A DNA stretch of 22,528 nucleotides from the NCBI GenBank assembly GCA_027576995.1, contig JANBQC010000467.1, positions 1 through 22,528 on the forward strand, given 5' to 3'. Below the pieces are notes generated by a model that was not told the origin of the DNA, ran no database searches, and saw only the letters and a list, made by a program, of their open reading frames with translations. How positions within the stretch are numbered: the first letter of the stretch is position 1; every line of letters begins with the position of its first letter. Of the stretch, positions 11,001 through 20,688 are shown piece by piece. A program made the position numbers and the translations under genes. The stretch is from Dimargaris cristalligena (taxonomy: Eukaryota > Kickxellomycota > Dimargaritomycetes > Dimargaritales > Dimargaritaceae).

Positions 11001-11572
11001 GCTATTACACTTTAGAGAGTATATGGGAAATCAAGTATATTTATCTATTTGATTGTGAAATACTTCGCGTCGGCCAACTTACCGAAATGTTTCCAGTCAA
11101 GTAAACATCCCGCTGGAACGATCGTGGTGGTCTTAGTATTCTCGAAGGCGTGAGGGCAATCGTGTGGTTATCGAGAATATTATACAAGTAAATTAAGTCC
11201 CGGAGAGCTATAGTTAATAAATAAATAAGCAAATAATGATGGATGTATAGGATTATTAGTAGGGGAAATAAAGGAGTTCGCATCACCCTCTCTATTCAGC
11301 AGATATATTCTAAAAGCTGCGTAAATGGGGCTAAGTGGGCTTGGCTACTTCAGGGTTAACGCGACCATAAATTGCCCAAAGGGTTTCAACTTAAGGGTGT
11401 CAGCGGAGCCAACTCCCCAAATTAATGCGCAAAATGGCCTACCAACAGCGAACACGGCCGGGCCAAAGTGGGGCTGACTAATGGCACACAGATTCATGCG
11501 CCAGGTGACCGCATTCATGGTGTCGAGGAGACCGCCCCTCAGTAAGGGTTCCACGGTGAGTTTGGTGTACAT
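8081..11572 (-). CDS. CRT10-like WD40-repeat protein, seven exons
   Basis: Spliced product of 705 residues from exons (minus strand) 11572-11443, 11207-11083, 10889-10375, 10209-9165, 8825-8755, 8522-8437 and 8226-8081. The six introns are 165-339 bases long, all GT-AG, with GTAAGT donors except the first (GTAGGC). Every junction keeps the frame. The protein resembles the fungal CRT10 family; yeast Crt10 is linked to transcription of ribonucleotide reductase genes, but function here is inferred. The N-terminal half has beta-propeller strands: NLCAISQPHFGPAVFAVAL, AYINAIKTGRLGPIEVLVS, WGVDIHSGRALVAVSS, and a classic WD repeat at about 211-240 starting GHKHNIPNVTFSPCGDYLAS and ending in IVW. 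WGWSVQFIHPF follows across intron 3. Residues about 320-490 are a highly acidic Ser/Asp insert with six Asp in a row at 325-330. The C-terminal propeller part has WLPEISAAVVACQGGKLALT, EQYLPIDSDSNAPLLGMCI and ILYVVLFGGQVYTYRI. The start is the first ATG; a TTG two codons earlier is unlikely in a eukaryote. No lesion is seen. Confidence 0.82.
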
Positions 11573-12130
11573 GGCCAAGTGGAGGAAATAAACAATAGGG
11601 CGAATTGTATCAAGGTAGGGAATGCGTTGTAATAAGGTTTAGGAATAAATACAAATGCGAATGGGGTAGCTGACACCCAGACTAACGAATGAGTGGGGGT
11701 GGATGGGCTGGTGGGCGTTGGGTGGAAATGTATATTCAGGAAAGGCCAAGCAGGATAAACAGCGATTCTATAGGAGTAAGTGAATTGTCAAGGCCAGCCC
11801 ATCCAGCAAGCTTACAGTGGAGGTGGAAATACTAGACAGACTATTCCAAAGCCCCCCCCCCCCCGAGTCTCCTGTGGACTATACCTCACAGTGAAATTAC
11901 TATCATAGCTAGGCCGGGATATATTGGCAATAATTCCCAATGATATCCCTTTCCCCCACTTAATGCTGATTTATGATTGAGGTTACCTTGGTACTGCCCG
12001 GATAAGGTTCATTAGCCAAGCATATTTGCCAGGGGGGCTCATTAAAGGAACTGTGTTAATCATTTGTACTCCTTTCGGTGTCCCCATAGTTCTCCCTCCG
12101 TTTTTGGTCACAAAATGAGGTTAGAACCAC
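11573..12130. other. Upstream region of CRT10-like gene, with C13 run
   Basis: No gene is recognised. The stretch should contain the CRT10-like promoter on the minus strand, but I see no clear TATA box. A run of 13 C lies at 11852-11864. The right part leads into the ankyrin-like frame on the plus strand. Confidence 0.4.
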
Positions 12131-12322
12131 GTGGAAAGGAAAACTAAGACAACCATAAAATCATTTGGATGTGGTGTTAATGATAAATCAGATGGTAGCA
12201 TTGTTTTAGCCGCTAGTAAAACCTGCCGCATCCAATTGGTCTTTCGCTGTACAGTAAATACACATGCCCAATTAAACGGAGGGCTTACACCACTGCATAT
12301 ATCAGCTAAATATAGATATTTG
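12131..12322 (+). pseudogene. Isolated ankyrin-repeat exon or remnant
   Basis: The open frame encodes about one and a half ankyrin repeats. The first fits DGSIVLAASKTCRIQLVF, the helix part of a repeat. The second opens with NGGLTPLHISAKYRYL, matching the ankyrin consensus NGxTPLHxAAxxGHL with the Gly before the last residues replaced by Arg. The frame is followed exactly in phase by TTG|GTAAGT, a good splice donor at 12323. I could not find a continuing ankyrin exon downstream before the VPS15 relic, nor a convincing start, so this is either an orphan exon or a fragment of a duplicated ankyrin gene. Ankyrin proteins act as protein-binding scaffolds; no specific role can be given. Confidence 0.45.
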
Positions 12323-12841
12323 GTAAGTCAACGGCCGAGCAATTAAAGTCGGGAAACTCTACTTCTATATAATGTTTCAATAATTTAGAAACCAACCATG
12401 TTGGCGTTTCAAAGCCTCTTATAACCACCAAGACGACTAATGAAACCACACCACTTTAAAGAGTGACAAACCAGGCCCTAAAATCAACCTCTCGATCTCT
12501 AGATCCCCGGGATTAATGCATTCGACTTCGGTTGGCAATATGTAAATATTCTCGGGAGTTCCAAGCATTTATTTATTTTGAATCATTTGCAGCTAACCCG
12601 TCAAGCCGCTTTTCAATTATACAGCAGGGCTGAACATTTCTAATATGATACCCACAGTCGGCCAACCAAACCAAACAAATATATAGATATGTATATAGAG
12701 GTAAAAGGGTGTCTAATTGAATGGGGCGGTCTTCCTCCTCATCGCTTATGATATAGCAAAGTGAAATTTGGATAAAAACTCGGTTTAATACTTCTATTCA
12801 TACACACTCACCAAAATAATAATAATAATAACCGCCTATGA
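12323..12841. other. Non-coding, with AAT microsatellite
   Basis: No open frame of note. A short AAT tandem run lies at 12815-12830, just beyond the 3' end of the VPS15 relic. Possible ankyrin continuation was looked for here and not found. Confidence 0.4.
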
Positions 12842-15800
12842 TTACATGAAAATCCGAATGACCCCATTCCGAGTCCCGCTGATGATCATGGGGTAAGTAA
12901 TTTCAGCCAGCTGCAGTGTAGTAATACAATATTCATGGTCCGCAAACGCCAGGCGCGGTCGTGGCCGCAGACGGAGTTTTTTCGTCGCAGCTATAGCAGC
13001 AAGCGCCGATGAGCCACCCCCACCCCCACTTCCTCCTCCACCCAGGGCCATTCCCGTAGCAAGAAGTTTCATGAAACTGGAGGACAGACGGTGGGTCGGG
13101 ATCCCAGGCGAGGGGCTCCCGCCACAGTGGAGGTAATCGACGATGAGGAAGCGGCCAAATGGGCCGATGACAGGGGTGGTGCGATGGCTTCCAAGGAAAG
13201 ACGAGCTTCCATATAAAATCGTGTAAGGCCCATTTTGTAGGCTTCGTAAAAACAGAGTCCGCCATCATTCGGCAAATAATGACCATTCCCAGATACTCCC
13301 GTAGTTGTAGCCCCATATACATAACCATATCCATATGTATGCCCATTCCCCCCCCCTCCTCCACCACCGCTAATCACATAGGATTCCTCGATACATCCCA
13401 AGTCCCAGTACCGTAGTTTACGGTGACTACCCGCGGTACGGAGGAATTTGCCGTTCAAAGGGCACACCTCCGCATGCGAACCGATCCGGAGCAAATGGAT
13501 ACTCCCGTCATCACCAGTCGCCGCCAGGCTATACATTCCCTGTAGGAAAGTCAAACTCTGCACGCGGGCGTCCAGATAGTAGCTAGACCGGGCCCGGTGG
13601 AGGACGTGTTTTTCCAACCGCAGGCAGTCCCACACTTAGACCTTCATATCATCGCTGGCAGTGGCGAACAGAGCCTGGCTGGTGGATAAACTAATGTCTT
13701 TGATGGCCGCCGTGTGATCCTTAAAGAAGGCCACCAATGTACCCTCAGGCCGCCAACTCTGCAACGACGGGATGGCCTCTTGGGTTAACTGTCGGAAGTG
13801 GGTGAGGGTCGGCGGGTTGGTGGCGGGACCCAGTTCCGGGAGGGGCCGGGGGAAGATCTCAAGGGCTGTTTTGCGGAGGAGGATTTGGACGGTTTGGCCG
13901 GCATCGTAGTGGATCAGCCAGTGCCGTGCGGAGGTCGGAGAGGTGACTTCGATGAGACAGCGTAAATTAATGAGACGAGGGGCTCCTAATGATTCGCCCC
14001 GGTCTTGGTGGGAGGACCCTTCTCCAGCCCCTCGGTGTTCGGCGGTGGTGGTGGGGCGACCGCTGTGACCATCGTTTCTACTACTTCGGCCTGCGGATCC
14101 CCCGTAGCCAACCGGGGTAAATGGCTATCGAAATATCCCCCACCCGTAGCACCACTCAGAATATGCCGGTATTTTGATGTGGGCGTATCACCAAACTGCG
14201 GGTGCTGAAGCAGCTGGTGCCGGCAAGTCAGAGGGGCTGCTTTGTGGATTCACCTAGAGAAAGGGACGGGATTACGTGGGGATTCGGGGGCGAACCTGTA
14301 CGGGAACCCAACCATGTGCTGAAGAGGGCATCCTTTAAACTTAGCATCGCCAAAGGGTTGGGTTGCGTCGGTACAGGATCTACCACCGGTCCCGCTAGGG
14401 GGATAGTGGTTACTGAACTAGGGGGCACGAGGGGAGCCGATTCCAATTGGGACACGGCCACCGACGGGGACGCCTTACTGGTGAGGCAATTGACCGACCG
14501 TGGGGCATCAGACGTTGCGGGTTGGATTCCCCCAACCGCCAGCAAATCAATCGGACATTTGACTGGGGAACGCGTACGGGCTATGGACGCCGGCTGGGTA
14601 TTGATAACTGGGGCCAGAGCAGTCACTTTGGAGATTGTCCATCGGATATCCGTCTGGCCTGTCAGCACCGAGGATATGCGTGACGAAGGGGTGGAACAAG
14701 ACGTAGAGGTAGTAGCGGTAGTGGGCGAATATCCCTGTAAAGCACCCTCACTAGCAATTCGCTCAATGGGCCGGCCACCGACAGATGGGAAGGCCGGGGA
14801 CACAGGCAGACATGGACTTGGTAATGGGGATAGTTCGGAAATGATCCACGGTAACCCCCGCTGGAGTAATATTGCGCCCGGGTCCCGTAGTAGGTAGGAC
14901 GGGTCGTTTGGCATCCCAGGGGGTCAGAAAGACCGTATGGGGCGTTAGTTTTAAATCACGCAATTCCATGGAGTATCCCCCGTCCGGCCGATCCCTGCCC
15001 ACACCATTGTGGCTATAGCTGGGACCTGAGCCCAAGCTAAGGACATCCGATAAGGAGCCCGTGGTTCCGGCCTAAACTCCACTACCACCCCCACCCCCGG
15101 CCATCCAAGGGTGTAAAGCGGCGCTGCCCTTCAGTTTGACAATGTAGGGCGCTAGAATGTCCAGTTTGGGATAGTCCCGGGGTTCAGCATTGTGCAGACA
15201 CTGCCAACGGCAGGCAGCGGTGTCCCCAGTCTCCGACAGGGGGAAAGAATATTGAGTATCTCCGGAAGTCGAAAAAGTGCTTTCTTGGCTGGGGCTTCGG
15301 TAGTGCAGAATTCGGGGCACCAACGACAGACTACCCGAGCTACTGTTACCAATACTAGCAGTATCACTCGGGTCGGGAAGACCGGGCGGGAGAGTGGCAC
15401 ACCCCAGGGTGGACAGTTCCGGTGGGAGGGGCTTGGCTAGTATTTCTTGGAAGAGTCGTCGGGTGATGGGCGGTTTCAGGCCCGCCAAGAGAGTGCCGCA
15501 AGTAATGTCGAGGGTATTCACCTGCAGGAAAGGTTCCAGAGCAGGGACGACCAGGTACCAGTGGTCGATTTCCGCGAGTTGGGCGGCCACGGCCGCTACG
15601 AAGACCACTGTTCTGCACTGAATCCTGGGGTTCGGGTGGTGGAACATCAACAAAATCTGTTGGAATAAATCCCACAGCGCCAACTGCCCAAATAGCCCCG
15701 TCTCCGTCAGAGCCGTAAAGTACTGTAGTATTTTTTCCACCACCCCTTCGTTGGCATCGGCCAGGGGCTGCTGCATGAGCGGCAGAATATACAGCTCGAG

Positions 15801-17640
15801 GCTGCGGGGACCCACAACCGCGGCGATTCCCACCACGGCTTCAAAGAATGCGCTGCGGAGGTGCCAGTTCCGGCCATTAAGGAAGGTGATGACGTGGGAT
15901 AGGGAGAAATCGTTGGCCATGGTGGGCCAAAAAAAGTTGGCTAGGCGGGCCATGTCCACGAGAAGGACCCGTCGCGCCCCAGGGTGGGTGTTCATCAATA
16001 AATGGGTAATAAGCCCTTGAAATTGAAGTCGTAGAAGCCGGAGGGGTTTCTTGCCACGAGCCGAGGCCGACCCGCTGTTACCTCCGGCTCCTAGCTCGAT
16101 CAGGCCACTACTGGTATCACGCGGGGAAATAGGGTTATGGTGGGTTGCGTTAGGCCTTATCACTGCCTTCTGCTCCAAAAAATGATCCGCCGTTTCGGCC
16201 AGGGCTGCCATGGACGACGCTAGGGCCATACGCACCATCGGTTCGGGGTCATTCAAGAGGCCCCGCAGCGAAGGCAGAAAATAATCGGGAAAGAGGTTGG
16301 CAGCCTGGGCGGCGAGGGATCACAACAAAATGAGGAATTGGGTCACGATATGAATGGCGGCCTGCTGTACAGCTACACTATCATCTGAAACTAGACTAAG
16401 GACGTGGGGCAAAAATCGATTTAGAATATGGTCGTCAGAGGCCCCCACCGCAAGCCAGAGCAGAGGCTTTAGGCCGTGGCGCTTCGAGTTTGGGTAGGCG
16501 ATGCTGCGTAGACAGGCGGTGACAAGACTAATGAAAATCAGGGCCGCGGGGTGGGTTGGCGGTGAGATAGGTGTGGATTCGGCGGGTTTGGGCGAGTGGG
16601 GTAGAGAGGGTAGGGACAGGCCGAAAGTGGCGCAGAGGGTATCCCAGTCATGGTAAATGCGATCAATGCGTGCATCCGAGCAGCTTAAATTAACAGTAGG
16701 TAGAGTTGGGGGGGCTATTGCTAGCCTGGGACGGACCATCCACTCCGCTGTGGGTAACGTAAAGGGCAGCCAAATGGCGAGCTGAGTTGGGCAGCTCCGA
16801 CGGACCGGCGCCCGCGCCTGGGGGGCTGGATAGATGCACGGAATCATCTGTCCTATCAGTGGGCTGGAGGGACGCTAAAAATGTAGCAAACCCGGCCATG
16901 TAAGGGTATAGAAACTCGCCGTATACCGCCGGGAATATACCTTTAGCCCCATCCCGAAGGCACCGGGCAGCTGACGGCCGTTGTTTGGGATTGCTATAGA
17001 TCATGCCTTAAATAAGGGTTCGAACGGGCCATGGCGGATTTTAGCCAATGCCGGGCCGGGGTCGTATTCACCCCCCTTATACTGGAGTAGCTGGGCTAAG
17101 GTGAATATTGATCTCCCTTCGAGGAATAGTTCAGCAATAACACAGTCTAGTGCAAAAATATCCATGGCAGGCCGGAGACTCGAGCGACGATTGGCAAATA
17201 TGAAGAAGGGCGATTAGAGATCGTTTCCCCCACCACCCCGCCGAATATAGTCGCCTAAATCCCCGGTACTTCCGGTCACAAACCATTCTGAAGCCAGATA
17301 ACAAGTACGGCGGGCGGACGTGTCGAAAAAGGACGAAAAAATGGCAGGGTTGTCCTCGGGAAGCCAGGTGGGTTTATAAGGCACAAAGTCGCATAGGTAA
17401 GCCCAATTCCAGCCCGATATGAGCATACTTTTGCATTTAATGTCGCCGTGCCAGGTATATGGCGCGGTCCGTTTCAACCGTGAGCAGATACGAGAGGACC
17501 CCGGGAAACTTCATAAGAGCTTCATGGTATTCCTTGACGGTGTGTACGGCCCCCGACACATCCATGCACAACTCGGGCTTGGCGAAGAGTTTGAACACTG
17601 TAAGTCACTTTTTGGGGTGCCGACAGCAGCTTGTTTCCAT
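12842..17640 (-). pseudogene. VPS15: Degenerate VPS15 (Vps34 PI3-kinase regulatory subunit)
   Basis: The order of homology is that of Vps15, a large pseudokinase-HEAT-WD40 protein that anchors and activates Vps34 for vacuolar sorting and autophagy. Kinase part: VFKLFAKPEL (17598 onward), [47 protein letters not shown], then NPKQRPSAARCLRD. HEAT part: ANLFPDYFLPSL, AETADHFLEQ, NDFSLSHVITFLNGRNWHLR and ALADANEGVVE-type helices at 16320-15075. Linker: ELRDLKLTPHTVFLT. WD40 part: LEIFPRPLPELGP, WRPEGTLVAFF, LFATASDD, TAGSHRKLRYWDLG, and the terminal MIISGTRNGVIRIF. Lesions: in-frame TAA at 17214, TGA at 16320, TAG at 15072 and TAA at 13636; frameshifts near 17004, at the G7 run 16708-16714, within 14915-15035 and near 13990; gaps of about 40 residues before HGDIK and over 100 residues near 13480. 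Conserved sites are changed: CYLASEWF for CYLAPERF, and ALDC for the usual LGC. The neighbouring genes are clean, so this is best read as a pseudogene. Confidence 0.88.
16708..16714 (-). other. Homopolymer frameshift site in the VPS15 relic
   Basis: Seven G on the plus strand (C7 in sense). The kinase-to-HEAT linker is read in one frame before the run and in the next frame after it, where VNLSCSDARIDRIYHDWDT resumes the family sequence. A one-base change in the run explains the shift. It offsets the earlier shift near 17004, so the stretch between them lies in a different frame from both flanks. Confidence 0.6.
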
Positions 17641-17926
17641 GAACTGACCATTACCTAAACTAAGGGAATGTAACTAGTGACTGGACATGGGTCTAGTGGT
17701 CGGTATTAGGTAAAGGGACGGGTCTTTACTGCCTAGCCAGTCATTGGTGGAACAAGGGCTGGGTGTCGCACCATGCTTTACTATAAGAGTCGAAGCAAGA
17801 ACTTAAACTGACAGACCATTGAGGTATTGGTAGCGCTTACACAGTCAAGTCGGGGTAACACAATAGGGAAACAGGGTCTATTCGATCAGGGCATACCCCC
17901 ACAGGGGATAAAGATACCTACTTCTT
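17641..17926. other. Upstream flank of the VPS15 relic
   Basis: No gene is seen. If the relic ever had its own promoter it should lie here. No TATA box is obvious in the minus direction. Confidence 0.3.
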
Positions 17927-18055
17927 CTAGTGCTGAATGTCGCCCTCCAGTTCGGCGACCAGTCCACCAGTCCCAATGGCCGTGGATCCGCTTGAGGTGG
18001 ACGCTAATTCTGTGGAATAAGGCTGACCCATATGGCCTGGGCCAGTGAATGCCGG
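17927..18055 (-). pseudogene. Exon-like Ser/Gly segment, unidentified gene
   Basis: After an acceptor-like TTTGAAAG the minus strand reads 42 codons beginning PAFTGPGHMGQPYSTEL and ending GGLVAELEGDIQH, then TAG. The composition (Ser, Thr and Gly, then a charged helical end) is coding-like and G+C-rich against an A+T-rich upstream stretch. It may be a later exon of the gene that begins at 18739, with TAG as a true end or a nonsense change. No family is recognised. Confidence 0.3.
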
Positions 18056-18514
18056 CTTTCAAACAACGGGATATATAATAATTAATAGAGAGTGGGTGTA
18101 AGCGGAGGGGGGGAGTAAAGCGAGCTGGGACAATAGTAAGAAATGGACCAGTTGCAGATGAGACGGACCGGAGTTAAATGTCCCTTACAATATACAATGT
18201 GGTAGACAAGCAGTATAAAAGCGGCTGAGATAGACTGGAAAAATTATATATAATAACGAAGTGACGGTAGATTAGCAACGAGGTCAGTAGAAATGCAAAG
18301 GCCGCATTCAACCCCTTCATTGGCCGCCCCTCACATCTAATTAACAAACTGAGCCAAGTTAAGGCAACTCGCCCAATGTCTACTAAAGTAACTAATAATC
18401 CAACTGGCCCATGTTTTATTACTTGGAGTTCTAAGAAAAACGACAGTGATAGTGTTTCTTTTAGATACTACATCTGCCACTTCACGATTATTCCTTGCAC
18501 TGGGGCCGATGCTA
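18056..18514. other. A+T-rich spacer, possible intron
   Basis: This lies between two minus-strand exon-like pieces. It contains a minus-strand open frame of about 60 codons at 18337-18537 that overlaps the first piece and has no clear domain. If the two pieces belong to one gene, most of this is intron. Confidence 0.3.
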
Positions 18515-18739
18515 TTAGGTTGATAACCCAGTTTCATCCTTGACTGTATATACTTGTGTAATGCCCCGCCCCGGGGATCCGGGAGGGGTGACGGTTTGCC
18601 TGCCAGGTTGAGAAGATCCGGGGCGAGACACGGAAGTCGGCCCAGACATTCGTAAATTTGGGGATTCAGGCCGGGAGGGCGACAGTGATGTCAAAGTCTC
18701 TTGCGGAGAGACCGATCGATTGCGACTGGAGCGAAACAT
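18515..18739 (-). CDS. Candidate N-terminal exon of an unknown Ser/Pro-rich protein
   Basis: ATG at 18739 opens a frame starting MFRSSRNRSVSPQETLTSLS and continuing Ser/Pro/Arg-rich, with several SP motifs that could be phosphorylation sites. In phase after 62 codons there is ACACAA|GTATAT at 18554, a usable splice donor; unspliced, the frame runs 74 codons to TAA. Such low-complexity basic N-termini are common in fungal trafficking and cytoskeletal proteins but do not identify one. The gene would read toward the VPS15 relic. A partner exon may be 17927-18055. Confidence 0.4.
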   Translation of the reverse strand: MFRSSRNRSVSPQETLTSLSPSRPESPNLRMSGPTSVSRPGSSQPGRQTVTPPGSPGRGITQVYTVKDETGLST

Positions 18740-20110
18740 ATTACGAATTATTGGTAACGTGGTAAGGGGATCAATGATTGTTATTAACTTTTAAAATATA
18801 GTCAAATAATGAATGATAAATAGGAAATCGTGGCTACTTGCTGCTTCACCCTCAATGACTTCTTCAATAGAGTTCTTCAAAATACAACAACTAGAAGGTT
18901 TTTTTATATTTTATAATGAATGCTAAGGATCGAATGAAAATAATATATGCTGCTAGGTTTTTCGCTCCCCGATTTAGGGAGCAAAACTGGTGGGTTTAAA
19001 TACCCCAGACCTCAAACTAAGAATGAGGATTTTTACAGCACTCAGTCGGGCAGCGGGAGGGGTTTGCCCCTTCTCGATGAGGTGCACTGCTGCAACATGT
19101 TCAGCTCCAGACACAAACTTCCTCCATCAGCTACGATGGTAACAGCTGGCTCCCATGACGGCCCGATGAGGATGCCTCCATTATATGAAACGGGAAGATG
19201 TTGAAACTGATAACGATTGAACTAGTTTGATAGAAGAAAAGGCTTCCCGAACCCCGTAACATGCAACACTATATGAATTAGGGGAGAATATCGGGATTTA
19301 TATGAACAAGTAAGAGCAACAACGAATAAACTTTCCCGATTCTGCACTTTGCAGCACTACACTTGCAGTGGTTAGTCCCCCGACTTCCAAGCAATGCTAT
19401 GGATGGTATACTTATCTGCCGCGGTAATAGGGAATGTCGATTTTGGAATGATTTATACAAGTCAGTGAAGGTAGGGCAAGAAACCATCACTACTACCCAC
19501 CATATGTACAGGTAGTAGTGTGCTGACATGAAGGATTGTTGGAACAAACAGGAGAATAAGCACGTACCTAGCAAGTAAGCCACTGATCTGTTGGAATAGG
19601 TGTACTCCTGACCCTACGACCTTCAGGAATATTGCAAAGGTGGTGTCCACAATGTAACCGAGTCGCAAAACTGTGTATAATGGCATTAGTAGATGCAGAT
19701 AGACAATGCAATATTGGCTACAATTGGGAACTACATGGAATTTACCGACAATTCTACTTTATGCCCCTTTCAGATGGCTCGGCTTCCAAAACCAAAGGAA
19801 CCATGTGCTTCATTACATTCATAGGGAATGGGATAATCGCTTGTCAACTAGCTTGGGGTGATCAAGGATACTATGACCCCTCCTTATTGTAAATAATGCT
19901 CACTTTGTTTTCCACGGTAGGAGATTACAGGCTAAATTCATGATCCTCAAACAATAAACTAGTCTTTGTTTAATAATGAATACTAAATAATGTGGTGCAT
20001 ATGACCACTTGACTGTCTTGACCCTGCGGCAAGTCCATTTAATGCTATTCAGTATAGCATCACCCTTATCCAGTCTGTGATGACCATGGCACTAGCCTGG
20101 GTGGTGTATG
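18740..20110. other. A+T-rich region, no gene recognised
   Basis: Weak plus-strand frames at 18947-19204 (ATG, 85 codons) and 19632-19892 (no ATG at its head, 86 codons) have no domain or promoter that I can support. A small inverted repeat, GCTCCC and GGGAGC around a short loop, lies near 18964-18983. A perfect 7-base palindromic pair, ATGCTAT and ATAGCAT, with a 5-base loop, lies near 20042-20060. Confidence 0.35.
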
Positions 20111-20121
20111 GTGCCACTTGA

Positions 20122-20128
20122 TATAAAA
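20122..20128 (+). promoter_or_regulatory. TATA box of the two-exon frame at 20194
   Basis: TATAAAA lies 66 bases before the ATG at 20194. With a start site about 30 bases downstream this leaves a leader of about 40 bases, a normal arrangement. It is flanked by CCACTT and AAGTGG, which form a short inverted repeat around the TATA string. Confidence 0.45.
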
Positions 20129-20193
20129 GTGGCCACCTCCCCACCTACTATGGTCTTCAATCAACTCATATACTACCATCACTTACCCTGACT

Positions 20194-20586
20194 ATGGCCT
20201 TCTTCAGAAAAAAATATGTAAGGAACCATGATCGGGTGCACAGGGATTAGCTTGTTGCCGATCCCGGATCACGAATAATCAAGTCCATCAAATGGGCCTA
20301 TGGCAAGGTAAGTTGTGCCACTCATTTAAATTATAGATTATTCAAATATTGTTGTTTTCTTTTATGTCATCGGGATGGGCCACTGCATATTTATACTTTG
20401 CAGATAGCCAGTTCACCGTATTACAGGGATATGCTTGGGAATTTCACTTTTTCGCCTTGTGAAACCACCATTGGTGGTGGTAATGTGTTGGTGGCTCATA
20501 ATTTCAAAGAAGCTGTAACAGCCACTTTCCATTATGTTGCCTTTGCTTATTCCACCCTGTCGAAATTATATCTTTGGATAGACTGA
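20194..20586 (+). pseudogene. Two-exon frame with one in-frame TAG, unknown product
   Basis: Exon 1 (20194-20307) starts with ATG and ends at AAG|GTAAGT. The intron (20308-20403) ends TTTGCAG. Exon 2 (20404-20586) continues in phase 0 to TGA. The joined frame has 99 codons counting the final stop, and codon 19 is TAG. Exon 1 begins MAFFRKKYVRNHDRVHRD and exon 2 contains SPYYRDMLGNFTFSP and VLVAHNFKEAVTATF. TATA box, donor, acceptor and length all fit a small gene, so the stop suggests a recently broken copy. The TAG is also the end of a GTAAGG...GATTAG stretch of 33 bases, in-frame but shorter than usual introns. No family is recognised. Confidence 0.35.
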
Positions 20587-20688
20587 TTATATTTACTAAT
20601 CTAATTTTATACTGTATCTTCCCTACACTCTTGCCTGTATCCCATGTACATTTGATTAATAGATCAAGAAACTCTTTGTGTCACGAAA

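Noticed and set aside
14202..14897. Plus-strand open frame of 231 codons
   Set aside because: It lies antisense to the Ser/Pro/Thr-rich linker of the VPS15 relic. The minus-strand reading has the expected composition and flanking homology; the plus reading has no domain.
17010..17030. GTTCGAA-type string resembling a tRNA T-loop
   Set aside because: No matching D-arm, anticodon stem or acceptor stem around it; it sits in the VPS15 kinase segment.
12842..17640. Stop-codon reassignment or programmed readthrough as explanation for VPS15 stops
   Set aside because: All three stop codons occur, frameshifts and deletions accompany them, and the neighbouring genes use ordinary stops and contain none internally.
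12842..17640. Repeat-induced point mutation (RIP) as the cause of VPS15 decay
   Set aside because: Many changes look like transitions, but the relic stays G+C-rich and carries indels and deletions, unlike strong RIP. A dinucleotide count would decide this; I could not run it.
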